From DASQHY01 sp036390175 (GTDB lineage Bacteria > Acidobacteriota > Terriglobia > Acidiferrales > UBA7541): a stretch of 7,793 nt of DNA. The notes beneath the pieces are model-generated. The model was not told the origin of the DNA. It searched no databases and saw nothing but the letters and a program-made list of their open reading frames with translations. This document shows positions 1 to 7,793 of this stretch, piece by piece; positions within the stretch are counted from its first letter, which is position 1, and each line of letters opens with the position of its first letter. The DNA lies in contig DASWCG010000191.1 in the NCBI GenBank assembly GCA_036390175.1, forward strand, positions 1 to 7,793. The letters run 5' to 3'. A program made the translations under genes and the position numbers.

Positions 1-2
1 AG

Positions 3-356
3 GAATTGAAAAAGCAGATGATTGAAATGTGCCGGAATCAAGGGCGCCCGTACGGCTACTACGTGGAAACGCTGGGGCCCGGCATGTCGCCACGCCTGCT
101 GTACCGTGTCTGGGAAAAGGACGGCCATGAAGAACTGGTGCGCGGAGCGGTGTTCAACGAGCTCGATGTCCGCACTCTCCGCAACAACCTGACGGCTGCG
201 GGAAATGACCCGCTAGTGAGCAACCGTCCGGGAGGCCTTCCCTCCTCCGTCATCAGCCCCTCGATCTTATTTGATGAGCTTGAGGTGAAGCGCGCGGACA
301 CCAGCAAGGATAAGTTGCCGGAGTATCCACCGCCACCGCTGACGAATCCGCGATAG
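3..356 (+). CDS. TldD/PmbA-family metalloprotease-like protein, C-terminal part (5' end outside window)
   Basis: The reading frame is already open at the window edge (first full codon GAA at 3) and ends at TAG 354-356, so 117 C-terminal residues are visible. The TTG at 6 and ATG at 18 are internal codons, not likely starts. The stretch LVRGAVFNELDVRTLRN, followed by an AAGND turn and then PSSVISPSILFDELEVKR, resembles the C-terminal beta-rich domain of TldD/PmbA proteins (formerly peptidase U62), which end in a conserved 'SPSLLFEELEVKR'-like strand. In E. coli, TldD and TldE form a zinc protease that degrades unfolded peptides and matures microcin B17. The zinc-binding motif would lie upstream, so catalytic competence cannot be judged here. 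The Pro-rich end (EYPPPPL) looks like a normal terminus. Family assignment is by recognition of the C-terminal pattern; which paralogue it is remains open. Confidence 0.72.
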   Translation, partial: ELKKQMIEMCRNQGRPYGYYVETLGPGMSPRLLYRVWEKDGHEELVRGAVFNELDVRTLRNNLTAAGNDPLVSNRPGGLPSSVISPSILFDELEVKRADTSKDKLPEYPPPPLTNPR

Positions 357-445
357 CCCCACAAGCCGGGGGCGCAGACTCACGCAGAATCAATGGGGGA
401 GCTGCAGCAGTCCTGTCAGCCTTGCAATAGTTTCCATGGGGAACA

Positions 446-474
446 TTGCTGCGCTTGCCGGCGCGTGGTAGTCT
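446..474 (+). promoter_or_regulatory. weak promoter candidate upstream of the PASTA gene
   Basis: TTGCTG (446-451) and TAGTCT (469-474) are separated by 17 nt, each matching 3 of 6 positions of the sigma70 consensus. The implied transcript would begin near 481, leaving only about a 13-nt leader before the ATG at 494. The rest of the 357-493 gap shows no hairpin followed by a T-run and no RNA gene. The spacing is right but the hexamers are poor, so this is only a candidate. Confidence 0.25.
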
Positions 475-493
475 GGCGCGGAGAGAGATTTCA

Positions 494-1213
494 ATGACGA
501 TTCGCGAACGGCTGGAATGGCTGATGCGGATGTCGCTGCTGATTTTCATCCTGGCTTCGGCGGCATTTTTGAGCGCGATAACGGCGATGCGCTTTGCCAT
601 CCACAGCCGCGAAGTGACCATGCCGAACCTGATCGGCAAAAACGTGGCCGAGGCGAACCGTGAGCTAATCGCGCGCGGCCTGGTGCTGCGGGTGGCCGAC
701 CGCATCTACAGCGACATCCCTCTGAACGCAGTGGTGCGCCAAAGCCCTCCGCCGGGAATGCAAATGAAGGTATCGCAGCAGGCGCACGTCGTGTTGAGCC
801 TGGGGAAACATCAACTGACGATCCCCGGCCTGGAAGGCAATTCGCTGCGGGCGTCGCGGATCGAGCTGCTGCGCCAGGGACTGCAGATCGGAGAGGTTTC
901 CGAGCCTCATTTGCCGGATGTTCCCGTGGAGATTGTGGCGATGCAGAGCCCACGTCCCGGGGAGGGCGCCACAAGCCCGCGCGTGGACCTGCTGGTTTCG
1001 GCCGGGCCGAGAGAGACAGCGTACGTCATGCCCAATTTGGTCGGTCTGAGCGACGTGGAAGCACAGCGGCGGCTGGATTCAGCGAATTTGCACCGCAAGA
1101 TCACCTATCAGTCGGCACCCCAGTGGCCGCACGCCACGGTTATCGCCCAGATTCCCGCGCCCGGCACGCGCTTCCTCGCATCAGCCACCGCCGAGCTGAC
1201 CGTCGCCAACTGA
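494..1213 (+). CDS. membrane-anchored protein with three PASTA domains
   Basis: This is a 239-residue protein. The ATG at 494 is chosen over an in-frame TTG at 446 because GGAG (480-483) lies 10 nt upstream and the protein then begins with a short basic cytoplasmic tail (MTIRERLEWLMRM) and a membrane helix (about residues 13-33). Three PASTA repeats follow at about 41-104, 107-171 and 177-238. Each has a 'MPNLIGK/IPGLEGN/MPNLVGL' opening and a 'QSPPPG/QSPRPG/QIPAPG' turn near its end. PASTA domains bind peptidoglycan fragments or beta-lactams and usually sit on Ser/Thr kinases or penicillin-binding proteins; here there is no kinase or transpeptidase domain. The predicted topology is N-in with the repeats in the periplasm. 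It lies 72 nt upstream of rpe and may be co-transcribed with it. The domains are clear; the cellular role is inferred. Confidence 0.9.
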   Translation: MTIRERLEWLMRMSLLIFILASAAFLSAITAMRFAIHSREVTMPNLIGKNVAEANRELIARGLVLRVADRIYSDIPLNAVVRQSPPPGMQMKVSQQAHVVLSLGKHQLTIPGLEGNSLRASRIELLRQGLQIGEVSEPHLPDVPVEIVAMQSPRPGEGATSPRVDLLVSAGPRETAYVMPNLVGLSDVEAQRRLDSANLHRKITYQSAPQWPHATVIAQIPAPGTRFLASATAELTVAN

Positions 1214-1228
1214 GGGGTTCCCCGGCAG

Positions 1229-1250
1229 TTGTGGGCCAATTGTGTCCAAT
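1229..1250 (+). repeat. imperfect tandem repeat, 11-bp period, upstream of rpe
   Basis: TTGTGGGCCAA (1229-1239) is followed directly by TTGTGTCCAA(T) (1240-1250). The two units differ by one or two bases and one indel. The period is close to one helical turn, which would place both copies on the same DNA face just upstream of the -10-like element at 1269. The sequence is directly visible; a role as a protein-binding site is inference. Confidence 0.5.
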
Positions 1251-1265
1251 CCTGCGCCGCGTATG

Positions 1266-1274
1266 TGCTAGAAT
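1266..1274 (+). promoter_or_regulatory. extended -10-like element before rpe
   Basis: TG-C-TAGAAT (1266-1274) matches the extended -10 pattern TGnTATAAT with one mismatch in the hexamer. No good -35 sits at the usual distance; TCCAAT (1245-1250) is the best at 18 nt. Transcription from here would start near 1281, inside the Shine-Dalgarno GGAGG (1278-1282), so either the rpe mRNA has an almost absent leader or this match is not used and rpe is read through from the PASTA gene. Confidence 0.35.
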
Positions 1275-1285
1275 TCCGGAGGATC

Positions 1286-1972
1286 ATGAATTTCCGCACT
1301 GTCGAAATAGCTCCCTCCATTCTGGCCGCAGATTTCGCCTCCCTGGGCGACGCGATTCGTTCAGTTGAACAGGGGGGAGCGCGGATGCTGCACGTGGACG
1401 TCATGGACGGCCACTTCGTGCCGAACATTTCCATCGGCGTGCCGGTGGTGGCGTCGCTGCGCAAGGCAACCCGGCTCACCCTGGACGTGCATCTCATGAT
1501 TGAGAATCCCGAACGATACGTGGAAGCATTTGCCGAGGCCGGCGCCGACATGATTTCCGTGCACCAGGAAGCCACCGCGCACTTAGACCGCGTGCTGCAC
1601 TGGATTCGCGAGTTGGGGCGGGAGGCTGGCGCGGTCATCAATCCGGCGACTCCGGCTGCGGCGCTGAGCGAAGTTCTGGACAAGGTGGATTACGTGCTGG
1701 TGATGTCGGTAAACCCGGGCTTTGGGGGCCAATCGTTTATCCCCGGGGCGGTGACCAAGATCCAGCAGCTTAAGGACTTGCGTGCGCGCTATAATCACGG
1801 GTTCCGCATTGAAGTGGATGGCGGCATTGGACCATCCAACACCGCACAAGTGGTTCGCGCCGGCGCGGAAATTCTGGTTGCAGGGACCTCGGTGTTCCAC
1901 ACACCCGACCCTTGCGCGGCGGTGAAGAGCCTCTACCAGATCGCCGACGGGGCCTTCGCGCAAAGGGTTTAG
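1286..1972 (+). CDS. rpe: ribulose-phosphate 3-epimerase
   Basis: A 228-residue TIM-barrel enzyme that interconverts D-ribulose 5-phosphate and D-xylulose 5-phosphate in the cytoplasm (pentose phosphate pathway, Calvin cycle in autotrophs). The start ATG at 1286 gives the expected N-terminus (VEIAPSILAADF) and follows GGAGG (1278-1282) at only 3 nt, which is tight; an in-frame TTG at 1229 would add 19 unlikely residues. The diagnostic motifs are present: Ser11 in APSIL, HVDVMDGHFVPN with metal ligands His36 and Asp38 (also catalytic), DVHLM with His69, the methionines Met40, Met71 and Met140 that line the site, VNPGFGGQ (142-149) for phosphate contact, and VDGGI with catalytic Asp178. Length matches the family (E. 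coli enzyme about 225). Nothing is truncated or odd. bamD follows after 48 nt, so the two may share a transcript. Confidence 0.97.
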   Translation: MNFRTVEIAPSILAADFASLGDAIRSVEQGGARMLHVDVMDGHFVPNISIGVPVVASLRKATRLTLDVHLMIENPERYVEAFAEAGADMISVHQEATAHLDRVLHWIRELGREAGAVINPATPAAALSEVLDKVDYVLVMSVNPGFGGQSFIPGAVTKIQQLKDLRARYNHGFRIEVDGGIGPSNTAQVVRAGAEILVAGTSVFHTPDPCAAVKSLYQIADGAFAQRV

Positions 1973-2020
1973 ACACTCGCGCGGGGACCGGCAAAGAATA
2001 GCGCTGCATGGGAGATTCCA

Positions 2021-3427
2021 GTGGGTACGACCAACAGGTGTAGCCGTAGTTTGAATTACCTGGTGCTGCCTCTCGCGGCTTGCCTGGCGCTGGCGGGCTG
2101 CTTCCCCTTCGGTCACAAGAAGAAGCCGGTTGAAGTCGGGACGCAAGCGGAGCCCGACAAGGTGCTCTACGAACGGGCGCTGGAGGACATCAAGCACGGG
2201 CGGCACACCGTCGGCCGGCTCACCTTGCAAACCCTGATCAACACCTACCCGGACAGCGATTACCTGGCAAAGGCAAAACTGGCGATTGCGGACTCCTACT
2301 ACAAGGAAGGCGGGACGGCCGGGCTGGCCCAAGCCATCCAGGAATACAAAGACTTCAAGACGTTCTTCCCTTTCCTGCCCGAAGCGGCATACGCCCAGAT
2401 GCAGGTGGGCATGGCGCATTACCGGCGCATGGAGAAACCGGACCGCGACCGAAGCGAAGCCAAAGCCGCCGAAGATGAATTCCAAACGTTTCTCCTGGAG
2501 TTCCCGAAGGACAAGCTGGCTCCCGATGCCGAACAGCGTTTGCGTGAAATCCAGGAAGTGCTTGCCGAGGGCGACTACCGCATCGGCCGTTATTACTACA
2601 TCAAAGGCTCGAAGCGCGCGGCGTACGGGCGGCTCTCCGAACTGGCCAACCGCTACCCGCTGTACAGCAAAGCCGATCAGGTGAACTGGATGCTCGGGAA
2701 TATTTGGGAAGGCACCGAGCAAAAGAACCTTGCTGTGGCCTATTACGCCAGGATTGTGCGCGAATATCCGCTGTCGCCGCTGGCTTCGAATGCGAAGAGC
2801 AAACTGACGAAGTTGGGCGCGCCGATTCCTCAGCCGGACCCTGTGGCAGTGGCGCGGATGAAGAGAGAACGCGAGATCGAACGGGGCCGCCCCGGAATGT
2901 TCCATAAGGCAACCGGACTTTTGCGGTCGACCCCTGAAGTGAGGATGGCGGCACGGTCCGGTTCGCCGAATATGACGCCGTCCGGCGAAGCGTCGCCCGG
3001 GACGGAGACACTCACTCCGGGCGGGACAACGGCACTGGGGAGTACCGGCGCAGTCGGCAATTCCGCAATCGTGCAAACGGTGCCGACGGGCGGCTCTGGA
3101 CCTGCGGCGGGAACCGGGACTGGAGCTGGCACTGGGAGCAACTCGGGAACTGGAGCCCCCCCGGCCGAAGCGGCGACGACGACACCGGCGGCTGACTCCG
3201 GCACGGGGTCTTCAACGACCAAGACCGGCGCGGCGGAGAATCAACCGGCGGCTGCTGCCGCGAGTTCCGCAAATGCGCCGAACACCGGAGATGCAACAAA
3301 GCCTGCAAGTGGTCCTGCGGATGCAAGTGCTGCGAAGACCCCCTGCGACGACAAGGGAAAGAAGGACGGCTGCAAAGAATCCACCAGCAAGAAAAAGAAG
3401 AAGCTGCGCAAAATCATTCCCTGGTAA
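2021..3427 (+). CDS. bamD: BamD/YfiO-like outer-membrane assembly lipoprotein with long C-terminal extension
   Basis: A 468-residue lipoprotein. The GTG at 2021 is supported by GGGAG (2010-2014) six nt upstream and by the signal peptide it produces: basic N-terminus, hydrophobic stretch and lipobox LAGC with acylated Cys27. Residues about 45-265 form TPR-type helical pairs typical of BamD (LYERALEDIKHGRHTVGRL, TYPDSDYLAKAKLAIADSYY, EYKDFKTFFPFLPEAAYA, FQTFLLEFPKDKLAPDA, then AVAYYARIVREYPLSPLA). BamD joins BamA at the inner face of the outer membrane to fold beta-barrel proteins. E. coli BamD is about 245 residues, so the final 180 or so are extra. They comprise a charged linker (270-310), a Gly/Ala/Thr/Ser/Pro-rich region (315-440), a CDDKGKKDGC element (Cys442, Cys451), a lysine run and the terminus RKIIPW. 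Apart from the lipid cysteine, these are the only cysteines in the mature chain. The BamD family is clear, though another TPR lipoprotein role such as CpoB-like is not fully excluded. Confidence 0.85.
   Translation: MGTTNRCSRSLNYLVLPLAACLALAGCFPFGHKKKPVEVGTQAEPDKVLYERALEDIKHGRHTVGRLTLQTLINTYPDSDYLAKAKLAIADSYYKEGGTAGLAQAIQEYKDFKTFFPFLPEAAYAQMQVGMAHYRRMEKPDRDRSEAKAAEDEFQTFLLEFPKDKLAPDAEQRLREIQEVLAEGDYRIGRYYYIKGSKRAAYGRLSELANRYPLYSKADQVNWMLGNIWEGTEQKNLAVAYYARIVREYPLSPLASNAKSKLTKLGAPIPQPDPVAVARMKREREIERGRPGMFHKATGLLRSTPEVRMAARSGSPNMTPSGEASPGTETLTPGGTTALGSTGAVGNSAIVQTVPTGGSGPAAGTGTGAGTGSNSGTGAPPAEAATTTPAADSGTGSSTTKTGAAENQPAAAAASSANAPNTGDATKPASGPADASAAKTPCDDKGKKDGCKESTSKKKKKLRKIIPW
3111..3157 (+). 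repeat. degenerate Gly/Thr/Ala-coding short repeats in the bamD tail
   Basis: Variants of ACTGGAGC recur at 3119-3126, 3131-3139 (with one inserted G) and 3149-3156, interspersed with GGGAAC-type units, and encode GTGTGAGTGSNSGTGA. The copies are too diverged to be a recent tandem duplication, but they are the kind of tract in which copy number can drift between strains. It remains in frame with the rest of the gene. Confidence 0.45.
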
Positions 3428-3480
3428 CAGAATTCAGTACCTCAGTTTCCTAAGCGCATTCTTGTATCCTGCAAACCACG

Positions 3481-3546
3481 GTTTCAAAAGGACACATGCG
3501 TTTATAGTTCGTGTTGACTGCCCCCCAGTAGGATGCTACGTATATC
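3481..3546 (+). promoter_or_regulatory. promoter-like region upstream of the receiver-domain gene
   Basis: Two alternatives are visible in the 170-nt gap. TATAGT (3503-3508) has a 5/6 -10 match, with GTTTCA (3481-3486, 3/6) 16 nt upstream. TTGACT (3514-3519) is a 5/6 -35 match, but the hexamer at 17 nt (TACGTA, 3537-3542, preceded by TGC) is poor, while TATATC (3541-3546) lies at an unfavourable 21 nt. No terminator hairpin with a T-run separates bamD from the next gene, so read-through is possible. Confidence 0.35.
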
Positions 3547-3569
3547 AATGGGGTAAGTTTTTCCGCAAA

Positions 3570-3590
3570 CGGTCATGGGTAGACCGGAGG
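3570..3590 (+). promoter_or_regulatory. hairpin abutting the Shine-Dalgarno of the receiver-domain gene
   Basis: CGGTC (3570-3574) and GACCG (3582-3586) are perfectly complementary around a 7-nt loop (ATGGGTA). The last base of the 3' arm, G3586, is the first base of the Shine-Dalgarno GGAGG (3586-3590), which is 7 nt from the GTG start at 3598. In RNA the stem would sit directly against the ribosome binding site. The base pairing is seen; an effect on translation is inferred and the stem is short. Confidence 0.4.
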
Positions 3591-3597
3591 TTGGGGC

Positions 3598-5241
3598 GTG
3601 TCCAGGATTCTCGTTGCTGACGACAACAGCAATATTCAAAAAATGGTGGGGATAGCCCTGAAGGATCAGGGCATCGAAGTCGTTGCTGTGGGCAACGGTG
3701 AAGCTGCTGTCCGGCGGATTCCGGATGTGCATCCCGACCTGGTTCTGGCCGACGTGTTCATGCCGGTAAAAAACGGGTATGAAGTTTGCGAATTTGTAAA
3801 GAAAGACCAGCGGTTTTCGCACATCCCCGTCATTCTTTTGGTGGGGGCCTTCGATCCTCTGGATGAGCACGAAGCGCAAAGGGTCGGCGCAGACGGGGTG
3901 TTGAAGAAACCGTTCGTTCCTCCCGAGCCGCTCATCAGCATGGTGAAATCGGCGCTGTCGCGTTCCGGCGGTGGATCCGGCCGGCCGCGTCCGATTCCCA
4001 TGCCTAAGCGACCCGCGGCTCCGCCCGCTGGCGCCGGTATTCCCAACGTAGAGGCGGCACCGGCTGGACCCACGCAAGATGAACTGGGGATCCCACCTCG
4101 GCCCGAATCCGTATCCTTCAACGAAGGCGAAACTCCTCCTCTGGCATTTGGCAACTTGCTGGAAACCAATGCCACAAGTACTACGCCCGCCGAGGCGCAG
4201 CCCTCAGCGGAAGAATACGTCGCTCCCGCGCAGCGCCCCGCGTTGGTGGATGCCAGGAAATGGAGCAACAAGCCCGCCGCCAAAGAGGAGAGCGAAGAAG
4301 AAGAGGAACCCAAGGGGCCCTGGCGAAGAGACGAATCGGGCGAGGAAAGTATTGCCGCTGCCGATTCGCTGGGGAGCGTGAAAGACTGGCGCGACTTTGA
4401 GGAGCCGGCGAAGCCTGCGCCGGCACATGCCGATGTGGAACCGGTGGAAGAAGAATCCAAAGCATCCACAAGCGGTTCCCGTGCCCACGAGCCTGCACCG
4501 AAGATTTCAGAAGGCCGCCCTGCGGGCGGCAATTCCAATGCGACGGAAGCCGAATCGTTTTTAACATCTCACACCGAACACACCGCGCAGGAAGAGACTC
4601 ACGAGCCAGTTGCCGCTGAGGAGAACGCGGAGGCCCCGCAAAATCTGCCGGAGCAGTCGAAGGCTTACGAGAGTGTCTTTACATCGGAATCCTACCCGGG
4701 CCTCTTTGTAGAAGAGAAACCGCCGACGAGGCTCAGTCTTGAAGATGACTCGGCGGATGCTGCCAGCGCGTTTGCGGAGATTTCGACGGATACCAAAGAA
4801 AAAGATCACGCCCCCGCCGCTTCCGGGGCTGCGACGCCGGCCTCGAACCTTTGGGAAGAACAGGTTCGACAGGCGGCTAAGTCGGTTGCGGCCAGTTGGC
4901 CCAGTGAACATTCTGACGAGGAATTCGATGCGCCTCCAGCAGAGCATGCGAAGCCCTTCCAGGCGGAAAAGCAGACCTTGGAGGAATGGGAAGTAGAAGA
5001 CACTCCGGCAGGCGAAGTTCACACACCGCAGAAAGTTTCCCCCGAACCTCCGGCTCGCGCGGCTGCGCCGGGAGCATTCCCGCAGACCCATGAGCCACCC
5101 CCTGCCGCGGTCGACATCGAGGCGGTCGTCGCGAAAGTCCTCGAGCGGTTGGACCCGAGTATCTTCCAGTCGGTGACGCAGCAATTGCTCAAGCCCGTGG
5201 TTGAGGCCATCGTCCGCAGCGAACTCGAAAAGAAAAGGTAG
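3598..5241 (+). CDS. orphan receiver-domain protein with long acidic linker and helical C-terminus
   Basis: A 547-residue protein starting at GTG 3598, fixed by GGAGG at 7-nt spacing and by the MSRILVADDN opening. Residues 1-122 are a CheY-like receiver. The acidic pair Asp8/Asp9, phospho-acceptor Asp52 (ADVFMP) and Lys104 (KKPF) are intact. By alignment to CheY, the switch Thr87 is replaced by Val82 and the aromatic Tyr106 position by Val101; the segment reads LLVGAFDP. Residues about 123-500 are Pro/Ala/Glu-rich and probably disordered, with an acidic run near 230-237 and all six tryptophans of the protein. Residues about 504-545 (VDIEAVVAKVLERL, then QQLLKPVVEAIVRSELE) look like paired amphipathic helices, possibly for dimerisation or partner binding. 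There is no DNA-binding, GGDEF, EAL or kinase domain, so the output is unknown. It is probably a soluble cytoplasmic protein. No sensor kinase is adjacent. Confidence 0.85.
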   Translation: MSRILVADDNSNIQKMVGIALKDQGIEVVAVGNGEAAVRRIPDVHPDLVLADVFMPVKNGYEVCEFVKKDQRFSHIPVILLVGAFDPLDEHEAQRVGADGVLKKPFVPPEPLISMVKSALSRSGGGSGRPRPIPMPKRPAAPPAGAGIPNVEAAPAGPTQDELGIPPRPESVSFNEGETPPLAFGNLLETNATSTTPAEAQPSAEEYVAPAQRPALVDARKWSNKPAAKEESEEEEEPKGPWRRDESGEESIAAADSLGSVKDWRDFEEPAKPAPAHADVEPVEEESKASTSGSRAHEPAPKISEGRPAGGNSNATEAESFLTSHTEHTAQEETHEPVAAEENAEAPQNLPEQSKAYESVFTSESYPGLFVEEKPPTRLSLEDDSADAASAFAEISTDTKEKDHAPAASGAATPASNLWEEQVRQAAKSVAASWPSEHSDEEFDAPPAEHAKPFQAEKQTLEEWEVEDTPAGEVHTPQKVSPEPPARAAAPGAFPQTHEPPPAAVDIEAVVAKVLERLDPSIFQSVTQQLLKPVVEAIVRSELEKKR

Positions 5242-5281
5242 CCTCTCTTCCCTCCCGCCGAAGACCGTATCCGGACGCGCA

Positions 5282-5311
5282 TTGACGGTTTCCACGCGCG
5301 GCCCGTATAGT
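5282..5311 (+). promoter_or_regulatory. sigma70-type promoter for valS
   Basis: TTGACG (5282-5287, 5/6) and TATAGT (5306-5311, 5/6) are separated by 18 nt, making this the best promoter match in the window. Transcription would begin near 5318, giving a leader of about 67 nt. The 143-nt gap around it (5242-5384) has no T-box-like element and no clear terminator hairpin after the upstream gene. Confidence 0.7.
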
Positions 5312-5384
5312 GATGTATTCAGCCGTTGCCGGCCGTGCACTCTGTCCGCCGACGACCTGCTCGAATCCAGAGGGTCACAGAAGA

Positions 5385-7793
<2,409 letters not shown>

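Noticed and set aside
446..493. TTG at 446 as start of the PASTA gene
   Set aside because: It would place 16 extra Arg/Leu-rich residues before the membrane helix with no ribosome binding site; ATG 494 has one.
1214..1223. GGGGTTCCCC after the PASTA gene as a terminator
   Set aside because: A palindrome with no room for a loop and no following T-run.
1583..3076. 497-codon open frame on the minus strand opposite rpe and bamD
   Set aside because: It lies wholly antisense to two well-recognised genes, shows no family pattern, and is Arg/His/Pro-rich as expected from reading G+C-rich codons in reverse.
5354..5372. TCGAATCC in the valS leader, resembling the T-arm of a tRNA and hinting at tRNA mimicry
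   Set aside because: The flanking bases do not pair as a T-stem beyond one base pair, and no acceptor or anticodon arm is present nearby.
5340..5372. CTCTG/CAGAG complementarity in the valS leader that would involve the AGAGGG ribosome binding site
   Set aside because: Only five base pairs around a 23-nt loop; too weak to call without comparative support.

Overview
The window looks like a piece of a G+C-rich (roughly 60%), Gram-negative-type chromosome. All five genes with a visible start, plus the 3' end of a sixth, lie on the plus strand with modest spacing. The gene order (TldD-like protease, PASTA-repeat membrane protein, rpe, bamD-like lipoprotein, orphan receiver-domain protein, valS) and the long low-complexity tails resemble what I remember of Acidobacteria. 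That assignment is an inference from memory, not from a search. An outer membrane is implied by the BamD-type lipoprotein.

Layout. 3-356: C-terminal part of a TldD/PmbA-family protein whose 5' end lies outside the window. 357-493: intergenic, with a weak promoter candidate close to the next start. 494-1213: single-pass membrane protein with three PASTA domains and no kinase domain. 1214-1285: short gap holding an 11-bp-period tandem repeat and an extended -10-like element. 1286-1972: rpe, ribulose-phosphate 3-epimerase. 2021-3427: BamD/YfiO-like TPR lipoprotein with a long Gly/Ala/Thr-rich tail. 3428-3597: gap with promoter-like hexamers and a hairpin abutting the ribosome binding site of the next gene. 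3598-5241: receiver domain, about 380 residues of acidic/proline-rich linker, and a helical C-terminal segment. 5242-5384: a good sigma70-type promoter and a leader of about 67 nt. 5385 to the window edge: first 803 codons of valS, open throughout.

How the genes fit together. rpe and valS are core metabolic and translation genes. The PASTA protein (periplasmic, probably binding peptidoglycan or muropeptides) and the BamD-like protein (outer-membrane protein assembly) both belong to the envelope. The receiver-domain protein has no DNA-binding or enzymatic output domain and no kinase beside it, so its partner is unknown.

No mobile element, CRISPR array, tRNA or rRNA is visible. Most of the window is ordinary core genome. 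The most unusual parts are the atypical receiver protein with its tryptophan-bearing linker, the C-terminal extension of the BamD-like protein with its only two non-lipobox mature cysteines, and a few regulatory-looking structures in the gaps. I see no convincing evidence for a wholly new multi-gene system.
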